Position numbers and translations under genes: made by a program. 64,000 nt of DNA, from assembly GCF_003265705.1 (NCBI RefSeq), contig NW_020312785.1, positions 19,496,968 through 19,560,967 on the forward strand, in the 5' to 3' direction. How positions within the stretch are numbered: position 1 is the stretch's first letter; each line of letters opens with the position of its first letter. The notes under the pieces were generated by a model that was not told the origin of the DNA, made no database searches, and worked only from the letters and a program-made list of their open reading frames with translations. The DNA is from Callorhinus ursinus (lineage: Eukaryota > Chordata > Mammalia > Carnivora > Otariidae). Positions 24,175-36,196 of this stretch are shown in pieces.

Positions 24175-24374
24175 ATTTTTTCAAGATTTTATTTATTTAT
24201 TTGAGAGAGAGCACGTGCGGGAGAGTGAGAGTGGGAGGAAAGGGCAGAGGGAGAGGGAGAAGCAGGCTCTGCACTGAGCAGGGAGCCCGATGCGGGACTC
24301 GATCCCAGGACCCTGGGATCATGACCTGAGCTGAAGGCAGACGCTTAACTGACTGAGCCACCCAGGGACCCCTT
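24175..24374 (-). mobile_element. CAN SINE, full length
   Basis: Tail ttttatttatttatttgag, purine-rich body, head ending cccagggacccc. Target duplication cttgaatttatttt (24160-24173) against cttaagtttatttt (24375-24388). Confidence 0.94.
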
Positions 24375-24388
24375 CTTAAGTTTATTTT

Positions 24389-26845
24389 ATATGTATTGCT
24401 TCAAAGTTTCATCGATGCAAGTTTTACATATTCCTTGCATACCTTCTACTTAAGGCTAAGATGTTGTAAAAAGTCCACTCTGTGCTTGTTTCTTATCACG
24501 AGCAGATTGTGAGGCTTGTGGCCAGGGACATGACCAGTGTGTCATTCAGCCTGAAAATACTGACAACTGAAAACAAGTCATGGGTTCTGAGGTCAGGCTC
24601 CGCAGCAGAAATAATTTGAACCTTTTAAAGATATCCATAGTGCTTGTTATCTGGGTCAACCGGGAAAGATCTCTTTGCCAAAGATTTGTCATAATCTAAG
24701 AATTCAGCCTGGTATCCCCACCCACTATCACTACCACTGTACCTCAAAATAAAGGGGTTCAGTCCTGTGGTGGAACCTTCCTTTCTCTGCGAAAAGGAGA
24801 AGAAATGGAAGAGCACACGAGTTCACTCCTTGTGGAAATAGAAATCAGTGGCTTTTCACTGAAATGGATCTGGCTTGCACTCTACCGATTGCCAAAATAA
24901 AGGGTGGGAGGGTGGGCAGCCAAAGGCAGAGGCATTTGGTTAATGCTTGCAAATAATTTCGCTGATCTCAACATTAAAACTTAAATCTTTACAAAGCACA
25001 ATTTAATTCAGCAATCCAGAAAGTAACTAAAATAAATGATTGTACTGAGAGTGTATATATTCCCTAGAGACTAATTTTGCCAGAAATAAGAAAGCTGCCT
25101 AGCCTATTTTTAAAGAGCTAAATCACATTTCTGTACTTTTAAGTTTATGTATCTTAGCAACCCACAGAGCAGAATATGCCTGCCTGAGAAAAGAGAAGAT
25201 TCACACGCCTATATGCTACACTTTATGAAAATGTTAAAATTCATGATTTTCTATTACATTTCTGGATGAGAAAGTCCCTCTCCAAAGTATAAGAAAGCCA
25301 TTTAATTGTATTGTATTTCACGAAGAAAAGGTACTTAGAGGTTTTCTTTCATTTATAGAATTTACGTGGTATTTTAGAGGGATGAATCAAAATTTTCATG
25401 GTAGAACTCGTACAAAGTTTTCACTGCAGAATATATAATGGTAGATTTGAAGCAGGCATTTATAAAGAACGTCTGTATTACTTATCAAACTTTATACTTA
25501 GACCTAACAATTTTTAGGGAAGTTAAAATATTCTGGGAAAAGACAGTATATATATCCGTAAATCAATTCTTTATATATTTAATGAGAAACTACTGAGAGC
25601 CATGCACTGTGCAAAAAGTCATCCGGATAATAATGGCAATTTCCATTATTCAATGCATTCATTCTAAGGGATAAAGCAAACTAAAAAAAAAAAAATCATA
25701 CCATGTAATGAGGGCAATAATAAAAGATGACTACTGAGATGCTGTATCAGTTGCAGTGTGAACACAAAAGATAAATAAGCTTCAAAGAAATAACTTTTGC
25801 TGAGGAAATACAGATTTTTGGCTAATTTACCCTGAAAAGATGCAACACATACACACTTACATGTATGAAGGGGAAAAAAAACTCCACACTTACCTCCAAT
25901 TCTACTTAATAGATATTTGGGTACTTTTTTTTCCCCCTTGTAGTTTTCTTGTAGAGTTATCACTGACATAATAGTATACTTTTGCATGTTCTACCTTTGC
26001 CATAAAATGTGCCAAATTATGTTATAAAGGTATGTTTATCACATGGGAAAAGAAAATACATACCTGAAATAGAGGGGCTATTTTTACCATAAACTCAGAG
26101 TCAAAAAGTAAACTTACCTGATTTCTTTCTTCTCTGGTTTAAATACTGCCTTGGTCTTTTTGATGAGAACAATGTGGCTGAACTATTCCTTTTATTGCCA
26201 GAGAATTCCTCTTTAGTTTTAAAAACACCATCTATGGTATGAGTTGTTGATTATGCTCTTTTTCTCTACTTCTCTTTCCTTTCTCCAGACATTTTATCAT
26301 CATCATTTATATAATTACACTTGTAATATTTTCTCAAGCTTTCTTTTACCCTTTCAGAAAACCCAATATTAAAAGAATAAATTATTGAGCCAAAAGACTC
26401 CTATGAACCATGTCTGTATTTTCCGAAATAGTTTACTTTACCATAGAATAAGAAGGATACCTGTGAATAGTTGAGGTTTGTCAAAAAGACAGGTTAAATC
26501 CATGTACAGTATTAAAGTTCATTCGATCCATGTATAATCCTAATACTTATAGCAAGCCACGAACATGATGGTCATTGATTTCTTAAGGTTGTACTAGGTT
26601 ACAAGCAACTGTTCTCTCCATTGCTTTCTGCATGCAATAGCAGAACCTGGTGCTCCATTAATAATTTTGTTCCAATAATCTATAGGTTTCACACATACTC
26701 TGTTTCTGTTTGCCTCACTGTAGCAGCAGGTTTGGAGTTGAAAGTTTTAAATCTGTTCATCCATTGTTTCAAGGAGATAATGACTCACATTCACATCATT
26801 CCTTCTAGATTGCTTTTTATTGACTAATGCACAAGGCTCTGGGCA
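24389..26845. other. Anonymous sequence
   Basis: About 2.4 kb without a recognised repeat or exon. AT-rich. Confidence 0.5.
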
Positions 26846-26849
26846 AATC

Positions 26850-26970
26850 TCTCTCAAATTTGTCGCCTCCTTTCTATTTCCACTTCTGCCACATCCACTG
26901 CCTTAGTTCAGACCATCCTCTCTATCTGGACTGGTCCATGAGTCTCCCGACCTCGGCACTTGCTCAACAG
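26850..26970 (+). mobile_element. L2 fragment
   Basis: Resembles the sense L2 3' region upstream of its tail: caaatctctctcaaatttgt, ttccacttctgccacatcca, then ctgccttagttcagaccatc and a ctctctatctggactggtcc block. Short and diverged. Confidence 0.6.
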
Positions 26971-27715
26971 TTTTCTTCTGGCATCGTAAGTGAAGAAGAC
27001 ACTCTCAAATCTAATATTGAACCTTTCTTTTAAAAAAGAAACTTGCATGTCTCTCAGGCCACTTTCTGAGGATTCCTGACAGCTGCCTTGAACAGGAAGA
27101 GATAAGAGGTGTTTGTGGCCATGATTGGCCAGATTTGCTTTAGAAATCTTCCATTACCACTGTGTCCGTGGCCTTGGACAAAGTGAAGAGGAAGGAAGTC
27201 CTAGGGAGGGAGGAAAAGGCAGCCCAGGCTCTGGGGAATGAATCCTCAGGAAGGATGGCTTATTACAGCACTGATGAGCCCAGGTGTGTGAGCTGCGAGA
27301 GCAATAATAAAAGATGTGTATTGGGATAGAGTACCTTTAGAGACAGAGACATTTTGAATCTGTTGTGGCAATGAGCGGAGGAAGACAGGGGGACTGATAT
27401 TCTGCCAGAGCTGGCTTGGGGCCAGGCCTGGAACCCAGTGTGTCCCAAGAGGCTGAACCTGAGGGAATAGATCATGGTGTTTTCACTTTTGTGTCTTGGA
27501 CCCAGCTAATTTAAATGGATATTTGATATGGGATAACAATAAAAAGAGGTAGTGAGATCTATCAAACTGACAGACTTAGTTCTAAACTTGGGAATCCCTT
27601 TCTATGTTGGGGTAGCCACGCTTCTTGGGTGTGGTTGTTAGTGGGGGTGACAACCCACATCCTCCCTCCTTCTCTTCTCTTTCTCTTCCTTTCTCCATCT
27701 CTGTTTTTTCTGTTT
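26971..27715. other. Anonymous, somewhat GC-richer sequence
   Basis: 27030-27480 is less AT-rich than its surroundings but contains no frame or repeat that I can name. Confidence 0.45.
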
Positions 27716-27719
27716 ATTT

Positions 27720-28790
27720 TTATCAAGTAGATATATAATAATATTTATACTATATATAATGTATAGATTACAACAACACAAACACCCAGGAGCCTACCAT
27801 CCCATTAAAAATGAAGAATATTGCATTATTTTAAAAGTTCTTTATGTGCTTCCCTCCATAAAGACATTAGTTGTGAGAGTTAGGCATACTTTTCTCATGA
27901 TTTTCTTTGTAGATTTCTCACATGTTTGTAATCCTAAACACAACATTGTTTAGTTTTACATTTTAAAATTTTAGGTAATGAGGTCATGCTGTATGCATTG
28001 TTCTGCAGCTTCCTCTCTTCCCCTCTTCCCTCCAACTTATGCTCTTGAAATGCATCCTTATTGATTCTTGTTACTGTTTTATTTTCATTGTTGGATGGAT
28101 TGTATTGTGATAGATATTCAGGTTGTTTCTAGTTTGTTCTTTTTCCCCTCTTTTTTCTTTTCTTTTTTGTTTTTTGTTTTTTGTTTTTGCTATGACAGAG
28201 CTGCTGAGAGTGTTTCTTTGTCCATAAATGGAATAGTTTCTCTAGGGTGTAAATGCAGGAGTACAATTGCTTTGCCGTAGGGAAGATAACACATCTTCAA
28301 CTCTAGACACAGCCCGCCTGTTTCCAGAGTGACAGTGTAGCCTTACACTCCTACCTGCCGTGTACCAATGTTTTGGCGTTCCATGTCCTCGATAACACTT
28401 GATATTCTTAGTCTTTAAAATTTCTAATCAGGCAAACATAAAATGATATCCCACTGTGGACTTTTCCTGAATAGTAATGAGGTTGAACGTCCTTTATATA
28501 TTCATTGATCTTTGGGATTTCTTTTTCTCTGAAGTGCCTAGTTAAGTCTTTGCCTCATTTTTCTACAAAGTTGCCTGTCTTTTTTAATTTGCATTGCAAG
28601 GAATCTCTGCCATTGAAATGTATTTGGTGTAAACATCTTTTCCTGCTTTATGACTTTTTACTCTCTTTGCAGCATCTTCGGATGAACATTCTAGAGTTTA
28701 AGGTAGTCAAATTTATCAATATTTTCCTGCATTTTTTTTCTTAAGAAATCCTCTATGTCTTAAGAATATAAAAATATTTTTGATATAAGT
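27720..28790 (-). mobile_element. Old L1 (L1M) ORF2 end and 3' UTR
   Basis: Antisense L1: ttgttggatggattgtattg, attcaggttgtttctagttt, gtttctctagggtgtaaatg, cctcgataacacttgatatt, then aatgaggttgaacgtccttt and gtagtcaaatttatcaatat. The order matches ORF2 read backwards. Many frame breaks. Confidence 0.8.
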
Positions 28791-28796
28791 CTTGTA

Positions 28797-29225
28797 GTCT
28801 TTATTTAATATACTTTTTATATTGGAATAACTTTATGTTTACAGAAAACTTTCAGCAATAGTGCAGAGTCCTTCTTCAGTTCTACCCTTTGTTAATATCT
28901 TACATTACAATTGTACATTTGCTGAAGGTAAGAAATCAACATTAGCCCATTACTATTAATTGAACTCCAGATTTTATCTGCATTTCACCAGTTTGTTTTC
29001 TCTTTCTGTTTCAGGATCCAATCTGGGTGAGATTGCATTTCCTTGTCATTTCTCCCCAATCTCTGCCAATCTGTGATAATTTTTTAGTCTTTCCTTGATT
29101 TCCTTGACCTTGACAGTTTGAGAAATACTGGCCAGTTATGCTGTAAAATGCCTTTGAATCTATTTTTTTCAGATGTTTTCCTTATGATTAGAGTGAGGTT
29201 AAGTGTTTTTTGAGAAAAAAAAATA
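28797..29225 (-). mobile_element. L1 3' UTR (L1MC/L1ME-like) nested in another L1
   Basis: Antisense 3' UTR landmarks: tttatattggaataacttta, gcagagtccttcttcagttc, tttctgtttcaggatccaat, ccttgaccttgacagtttga, then ttccttatgattagagtgag. It separates two blocks of the ORF2 of an older L1 (27720-28790 and 29500-29712), so it is a later insertion. Confidence 0.65.
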
Positions 29226-29499
29226 GCACGTAGGTAAAGTGCCCTTCTCATCCCAAAATATCAAGGGTTATATGATATCTATAAAACATCACCAGGGAAG
29301 TTAGTCTTAATCACTTGGTTCTGTACGCCTGCCAGATAACTCTCCACTGTAAAGTTACTATTCTTCTCTTTTCATACTCTAATCCTTGGAAACAAATCTA
29401 ATCCAGCACACGAAGTGGGATAGTGGTGGTGATTAAGCACTATCTCCTCAAGGCAGGAGTATCTAAATATGTTAAACGGAATTTTTCTGTAAGGAAGAT

Positions 29500-29712
29500 T
29501 TGTCTTTTCTTCTCAATTTATTTATTTATGCAAGCATTTGTCTTTATTCATGTACATATGCATGTATATTTATTTTGTACTTTGGGTTGCCTTATAGTTT
29601 TTCATTCACATGTAAGACTTTCGTCTACCTGGAATTGGTAGTTTAATATGGTGTGAGGTTGGGAACCAGTTTTGTTCTTTTATATTATTAGTTGATTTAG
29701 CACCTTCGTAGA
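29500..29712 (-). mobile_element. Continuation of the older L1M ORF2
   Basis: Antisense ORF2 phrases: tctacctggaattggtagtt, atggtgtgaggttgggaacc, and tgatttagcaccttcgtaga. They follow on from where the block ending near 28790 stops in the L1 consensus. Confidence 0.65.
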
Positions 29713-30002
29713 AAAAAAAAACTATCCCCCCAACATACGCACACTTATCTGTTATGACAGTTTATTCATAAAAAGTTTCTGTTTAAACAATTCTTGCCAA
29801 TCTAATAATTTAAAAATCATACTGATTTAAATTTCATATATAGAGCTTTAAATTTGATGTTTTCTGTGATATTGAGCTATTTGGTATGCTGTATATTCCA
29901 AATATGTATATGTTGAGAACTGTTTATAGCACATATCAAGTAAAAATCTTATAAGAATACTTGGAATTTCTTTTAAAGTCAAAGTAAAACATTCAAGGTA
30001 AT

Positions 30003-30215
30003 AATAGCTACACTGTTGATTAGATGCTTACTGTGGGCCTTTTGCTAAACCTTACCTATATCCTGTGTAATTTTCACAACATTTTTGCAGGATGGGTACT
30101 TTACGGTCTATGTAGATGAGAAAACTGAGGTTCACAGAGAACAAATAACTTACCCCAAATCACACCTAAACAGTAATAAAGTCAGATTCAAACCTGGGTT
30201 TTATTTCCAAGTTCA
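30003..30215 (+). mobile_element. MIR element
   Basis: Sense MIR order: aataatagctacactgttga, gatgcttactgtgggccttt, gatgagaaaactgaggttca, cagattcaaacctgggtttt. Moderately diverged. Confidence 0.82.
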
Positions 30216-31445
30216 TCAGTGATTTCTTCCAGATGCTGGTAGAAGGGCTCTGCTTGCTTTACAACCTAATCCTTTTGACTCAAACAAATTTACAATGAAC
30301 CATTAGTATAAACATTCCAAGAAACATTCACTGTTAAAGTACGTTCTGCTCCATCCGCCTCATCTCATATTGAATATGAACACTAGTAGTTTCAAATTGA
30401 GACAGATGCACAATTTAAAAACCAAACCTAGCCTGATTTGCCATAGAAATACTAAATTGTGCTTGAGAGAGAAAATGTGGCCACTTATAAATGAAACTAT
30501 TAGAGAAAATCAAATTTACAAGCCTACTTAAGCTATTAAAATTATTTTTAGGGAAAGCAATAAACCGAGTGAAACAAGCAAGTGCACCCTGCTATTAAAA
30601 GCATGGAGAATTAGGATGAGACTGGAAAAGACGATGGGAAACTAATTTTTTAGAGTGATTTAACGTCTTCGAGGTAATAGGAAACACCTACTCGTGTGAT
30701 AGATGTTTGATTTTGAATTTTACTCTGCAGAACACATTTTATTTTAAGAGAATCCATAAGCATTTTAAGTAAGGGAACATAATTCCTGGCCAAGGATCTG
30801 TGTTGCTGATAAATCCCATAAATGGCAAACATCTGATTGGCGAGGCAAAATTCTTACAGAAAATAGGAAGCTAGAGGAAAAAAAAATTAAAATGTTGGTC
30901 ACCAAAAAGGAGTGTTAGGCCTTGGCTTCCAAAAACAAACCAAAGCAGACAGGGTTAGAATGTTCTGCCAACAGATAGGAGCTCTTATGAATCACTTTCC
31001 TCAATTGTTCAGGAAACACTGCAATGACTTTGTTGTGGACAGCATATTCTATCCCCAAATATTATGCAGATATGCATCTTTATAAACTGTCAAACCATCC
31101 TTCACTTGCTTAGAATTTTGGGCATTAAGCTCCAATATCTCTAATTCTATCCTTTAAGGTTATCAACTAAACAATACAGATGTTGAAAGTTAGCAATTTC
31201 AAAATTTTCAACATAAAAATTAGAATTATTACATGAATTTCAGCAAAATTTCAAAACCAAAGATACTAAAATCACAGATGTAAGGTGTACTCAATTAGCC
31301 CTTGTTCCCAAAGTCCTATGAAATCAGAAAACAGATTTATAGGAAATTTCCTGGATCGTGATGTCAATAAGCAAGTAGAATAAAAATTACTCAAAATGTT
31401 TTGCAAATGGTCATTCTGTGTGCCAGTTCTTAAATGATGGAATTG
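30216..31445. other. Anonymous sequence
   Basis: AT-rich. No repeat or exon recognised. Confidence 0.5.
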
Positions 31446-31450
31446 ATAGG

Positions 31451-31950
31451 TGTGTTAATCAGAATAATGCCCCTCCCCCCTCCATCGAATGCCCAAGTTT
31501 TATTCTTGGAACCTGTAAATATTAAGTGACAAAAGGGAATTTTCAGAGATGACTAAATAAGGACCTTCAGATAGGGAGATTATCCTGGATTATCTTCGTG
31601 GGCTCATGTAATAATAAGGGTTGTTATAAATGAAAGAGGAAGTCAGGAGAGTCAAAATCACAGAAGCAGATGTGACCGTCAAAGGAGGGGTCAGAAAGCT
31701 TCACTGTCGGCTTTGAAGATGGAGAAAAGAGCCATAAGCCAAGAAATGCCTGTAGAAGCTGGAAAAGACAAGGAAACAGATTCTCCTCTAGAGCCCCAAA
31801 TAAAGCAGCCCTGTGGACACCTTGCTTTTAGCCCAGTGTGACTCATGCCAGATGTCTATTCTATCGAACTATAAAAGAATAAGTTTGCTTTGTTTTTAGA
31901 TATTACATTTGTGGTTGATTTGTTGTAGCAACAATAGGAAACTAATATGA
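31451..31950 (+). mobile_element. MLT1-like LTR (ERVL-MaLR), solo
   Basis: Begins tgtgttaatcagaataatgc and passes ggaacctgtaaatattaagt, gagattatcctggattatct, ggctttgaagatggagaaaa, agattctcctctagagcccc, ending gcaacaataggaaactaata. This is a widespread mammalian MaLR-type LTR with no internal region attached. I am surer of the LTR class than of the subfamily. Confidence 0.75.
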
Positions 31951-32339
31951 GGGGCATAAGAATACATTTCATAAAAATAAGTAATTTAAAAAAAAGCAGA
32001 ACCTTGTGATACAGGAGAAAGCGAGCTATAAAGATTTGCAGGGACATAATTATAGTTCTTTTCAAACCAGAGCAGCAGAGAACACTTCTATTCTTTGGTT
32101 CTACAAATATCAGTTACGGAGGCTTACATGTTCTGTTTCAGATTCGGTAAAATGTTTAAATCGCTTTGGTTCCATTTTACAGTGAAATTCATCTTAGCAG
32201 GAAAAAAAACGAATTCATTCAATCAGGCACTAAGCATCTAAAACATATGCTTCATAGTGGGGATAGCAACTATAAATAGGAAGTGTCCCTTACTCCTGTA
32301 TTTTGAGGCATATCATGTAGTAAAGTTCCTGTTTCTTCT

Positions 32340-32428
32340 TTATTTTTTTCTTTCTTTTTTTATTATGTCATGTTAATCACCATGCATTACATCATTAGTT
32401 TTTGATGTAGTGTTCCATGATTGAACCA
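32340..32428 (-). mobile_element. Short 3' end of a carnivoran L1
   Basis: Antisense terminus of the young carnivore L1: ttaatcaccatgcattacat, catcattagtttttgatgta, gtgttccatgattgaacc, with the T-rich tail on the left. Severely 5'-truncated. Confidence 0.82.
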
Positions 32429-32719
32429 CAGTAGAAAATACAATTTTCTTTCTTTCTTTTTTTTTAAATGCAATTTTCATTGCAACTCAGTATTCATAGC
32501 TTTCTAAGACTGAACCAAAGTTTGATATGCTCTAATATTTTTTATTCTCTTCTGGTCTATTTTAACAAATGCTATGTAGAAACTGTTAAATTGATTCTCT
32601 AACCCACTAATGGGTTTGAAAAACACTAGTGTCGTGACTAAATAAGATATGTAGAGAAATAGCTGAGTGTGTTATATTCTCTACTACACGAAAATGACGA
32701 CCGTGGTAATTACAAGAAA

Positions 32720-32800
32720 AACAGCAATAGCTAACATTTGGATGCTTACTATATTCACTGTTCTAAGAGCATATGTAGCACTTAAAATACCCTAAGCAGG
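32720..32800 (+). mobile_element. MIR fragment
   Basis: Short sense match: caatagctaacatttggatg, cttactatattcactgttct, aagagcatatgtagcactta. The 3' part is missing. Confidence 0.6.
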
Positions 32801-32899
32801 TAATCAGAGGTAGCAACATAAAAACTTCAAAGATCATTATCAAAATCTACACCAGAGGGTTTTTAATTAGCATCATCAATATTAAAGATGAGTTGTGCT

Positions 32900-33720
32900 T
32901 GAGTTATGGGAGTAGATGGGTTAAGGGAATGGGCCACACCCACGCGTGAACCCAGCGCTCTGAAGCCGGTCTGAGGCTCAAAGCTCCATGTGGCCATTCA
33001 CCTTCACTTCAGAGCAGACGGTGTTCCTTGACTCAAACCAGAAGGTTGGCTGGTCTGCTTTCATGGTGCCTTCCCAGCCATGGTGGCCCAAGCTTAGGAG
33101 CAAAATTGCATGACGATCTGTGCTTGCTTGTTAGTAAATGTTAGGACTTAGTCTAAAACCTGTTTTCATTGTTAACCTACTGTGAGGTAGCAAGGTTATA
33201 TGAGAGAGGATTGCCAGCCAACGCCTACCTGGAATCTCTGGGAGCTGTCAGTATTTGCCAAAAGAACCTGATGATGATTAAACGGTCAACTTGGCTTCTT
33301 TTTGGGGAAAAAAAAAGGTCAACTTGGCTTCCTTTAGTTCCTCAGCAGACTTTACAGTCTGTTCCAAGAAACTTGTATTTCACCTCTCAGCCGGTGTTTC
33401 CCAAAGATAGGGATGGTGTTAGAAACCCTCAAATGGAATGGAGTATTCTACATTTTCAAAGGCACCCTTCCCGTTCCAAAAACAATGACGTTCGAGAACA
33501 CCGGCTGAACGTGGGAACTTCTGTTCAAGCCCAGCAGTTAGAAGGTCAGACCTGCTGCAGTCTTACCTTCTTTTCCCTCCCTAGCCCCAACCTGGGAAGG
33601 AAGCAAGGTTGCTTTGAAGACCAGGGAGTTTTCTCTTCCCACCACATCTCTAATTCTTCTCCTTGATTATTACTCTTTTTTCCTCCTAGCTTGCGTCATT
33701 AATTTTCTTCTGACTGTGAT
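32900..33720 (+). other. GC-richer anonymous block with the longest ORF of the window
   Basis: Less AT-rich than its flanks. An open frame ends at 33666 and stays open for 165 codons, but its upstream end is a TTG. The first in-frame ATG is at 33271, giving 131 residues. A short local duplication of ggtcaacttggcttc (33285-33299 and 33318-33332) lies in it. The product is Ser/Gln/Arg-rich with no domain I recognise, no splice context and no poly-A signal placed for it. It could be an unnamed LTR, a decayed pseudogene or chance. Confidence 0.35.
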
Positions 33721-34112
33721 AGTACCATAAGGATAGAGTAGGGGAGAAGGGCTGTAAAACAGTTTAGAGATATTGCTAGCAATAAGTTGTTGTTTATGGT
33801 TTTAAGCTTTGTGTCTTATCAGAAAGGATAGAAGGCAGCATCCACAGTGCCCAGAACAGGATGTTAAATGTCTCCACTCTTTACTCTCATTCCTCAAATT
33901 CTCTTCTGTGCTCACTGCAATTACCTCCCTGCATGTTGCCTCTCATCCCCACCCCTCCCCAGCCATCAGCCAAGGGCTCAGTGACTAATGGTTCGCCATG
34001 GAACTTAACAGAGTGGATACCAAATAGCAACTGCTAGCGATGTGTCTAGTTTCTTTCTTTAGAGGTCTGAGGTTTACTCAAAAGAAAAGAGACAGAAAGA
34101 AAGAGAGAGAGG
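33721..34112. other. Anonymous sequence
   Basis: No element recognised before the GGAA microsatellite. Confidence 0.5.
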
Positions 34113-34169
34113 GGAAGGAAAGAAGGAAGGAAGGAAGGAAGGAAGGAAGGAAGGAAGGAAGGAAGGAAA
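34113..34169 (+). repeat. (GGAA)n microsatellite
   Basis: A run of about 13 GGAA units, preceded by a GA-rich lead-in from 34080. The minus strand reads as a Leu-Pro-Ser-Phe repeat, so the frame over it is an artefact. GGAA arrays can bind ETS factors in other genomes, but nothing here ties this one to a gene. Confidence 0.97.
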
Positions 34170-34589
34170 TTTGAAAAGGGTTCTTGGGTCCTTAGAGAAT
34201 AAAAGGAATCCTTCTTCCTATTATAATGACTACATTTTAAAACACACAAGCAAGCAAAGTTTTATAATGTAAGTCTGCTCATCCCAGGTACCCCGGAAAA
34301 AAATTCCTCTTTCCTAATTTCAGTTATTGGCAAAATGTCTGAACTGTGTGAAGATCAATAGTTATTTTTAACGGAGATTGGATTAGCAAAATATTTACAT
34401 ATTTAAAGTCCTCCCACACATTGCACTGAGATTTTTTCTCCTCTGTGAGTCCATGCTTAGGAGACACAGAGATTTCAATAATATTAGCTAAATTTACATA
34501 GAAAGACGATTTCATGATGCTGCTCTAAGATGTTTTAAATTTCAATTTCTAAAACCTCCATATTATCTATTTACAAGTATTCATCTCTC

Positions 34590-34775
34590 CTGAGAAGACT
34601 TCCCTTATCTCCTGCCTTTGTTTGGAGGTGTCCCCTAGTTGAAGATTTCGAGGGTACCCTGAGATTCTGTCTTTTAAAGCCCTATGATAACTATCTTTTT
34701 CTCTTTCTTTGCCTAGACCCAAACCAGGCACACAATAGATGTTTAGTAACTGCCGGCTGGAGGAATAAATGAATT
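34590..34775 (+). mobile_element. L2 3' end
   Basis: Sense L2: ctcctgagaagacttccctt near the start, then tttgcctagacccaaaccag, and the family end gcacacaatagatgtttagt with aataaatgaatta at the terminus. Confidence 0.7.
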
Positions 34776-35815
34776 ACTGTCACTCCATGGATTTATTTTT
34801 TCCCATTTGGGTGACTAAGTGATTTTCCTTCCTTTTTGACATTCAGGCATTTTTACGGAACTGGAAAAACATTATTTAATGTGAAAAGCCTCTCTTATGA
34901 TCTATTATAATCTTCACCCCAAAATAGAAAGGAACAATTTGTCTTTCCCATCTAGTGTCTAAATTGTGGTAACAAGTTTCAGTTTCTAAATGTAATTGCT
35001 GTTGTAGACCCTATTCACTTTGTTCTTCTTAGATACCCCCGAAGCCTTCCTCCAGCTTTCCACCTCTGAGTTTGGTCTTAAGAACACTCTTGTCAGTTGA
35101 GATTAAGATAACATTTCTATGTGAACACAAAAGCTGAGAAAGAATTCCAACCATGCTGTCTGAGGAACGGGCTGTGCTGTTCCTCCTCTTTTCTCTCTGT
35201 TCTGCAGGCAGGGTGGAGGCTGTGCCCCCAAACAATTAAGGGAGCCAACAGGTACGACTGCCGGGTGAGTGACGTGCTGCACGATGTTCCCTCAAGGACA
35301 ACAACTAAAGCAAGCACCGGACTGAAGGCTGACCTCCTGTCGTTCTCTTCAACATTCTCGAAGGACCGATTTTTTTCAACTAAGTGTTTCAGGGGACGGG
35401 AAAGGCTTCTGCCATACCCTTCATTGTCTTTGTCCCTTCTCTTTTGATCTAGTGGGCATCCAGATAGGTGAATCTAATCACAGTATTTTTCACCAAAAAT
35501 GTCTGGAGTTTTCTTGACTCGAAAAATAACCAAAGGTCTTTGTTAAAATAGTCATATGAAATATTCATTTCATTCTGGATTCCTGTGCCTACGTGCCTAC
35601 TTTTTTTCTGAAGTAGCTTCAAGTTCAACCTGAGATAAAATTCTTCCGTTTAACAAATATTTGTGTGCATGTGATGTTGTAGTAAGTATTAGGGACAAGG
35701 CAGAGATGGTGGCTGCTTTTATGGTATTTTCATCTTGATGATTTCCTGTTCTGATACATCATAGTTGCAAATTCTGAAGTTGCTTCCCGGATCCTGCTGT
35801 ACTACATTTTTTCCA
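34776..35815. other. Anonymous sequence
   Basis: No repeat recognised apart from a possible L2/MIR-like phrase (aacaaatatttgtgtgcatg) near 35650. A 108-codon frame at 35121-35447 crosses on both strands with others and has no domain. Confidence 0.45.
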
Positions 35816-35965
35816 GTGTTTCCCAAATTCTCTATCTCAGAAAAGGGTAAAACAACTTCATAAGAAACTGTCTGGGATGCTTATTAAAAGTTTGGTTTCT
35901 CAGCTTATTAAACCCAGATTCTGTTTCAGTAGGCAGGACCGACACAGGAATTTCTATTTTTTAAA
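35815..35965 (+). mobile_element. MER5-like hAT-Charlie fragment
   Basis: ccagtgtttcccaaattctc at the left, then gggatgcttattaaaagttt, ttaaacccagattctgtttc, agtaggcaggaccgacacag. This order is that of the non-autonomous MER5A/MER5B hAT elements. The right terminal repeat is not visible because a SINE starts at 35981. Confidence 0.55.
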
Positions 35966-35980
35966 AATTTTCAACTATTA

Positions 35981-36183
35981 GGGTGCCTGGGTAGTTCAGT
36001 CGGTTATCCTTGGACTCTTGATTGCGGCTCAGGTCATGATCTCAGGGTCATGGGATGGAGCCTGCCTCCAGCCCCAGTGGAGCCCTGCATGGAGCTCCAC
36101 CTCGAGCCCTGCATTGGGATTCTCTCTCTCCCTCTGCCTCTGTCCCACTTGTGCTCTATCTCTCATTCTCTCTCTAAAAAAAA
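35981..36183 (+). mobile_element. CAN SINE with an enlarged middle
   Basis: Head gggtgcctgggtagttcag, then an unusual middle in which the gagccctgcat motif is repeated (around 36060-36115), then a CT-rich end and A-run. Target duplication ttttcaactatta (35968-35980) against gtttcaacaatta (36184-36196). Confidence 0.92.
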
Positions 36184-36196
36184 GTTTCAACAATTA

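Noticed and set aside
34046..34249. Minus-strand frame with Leu-Pro-Ser-Phe repeats as a repetitive protein
   Set aside because: It is the translation of the (GGAA)n microsatellite.
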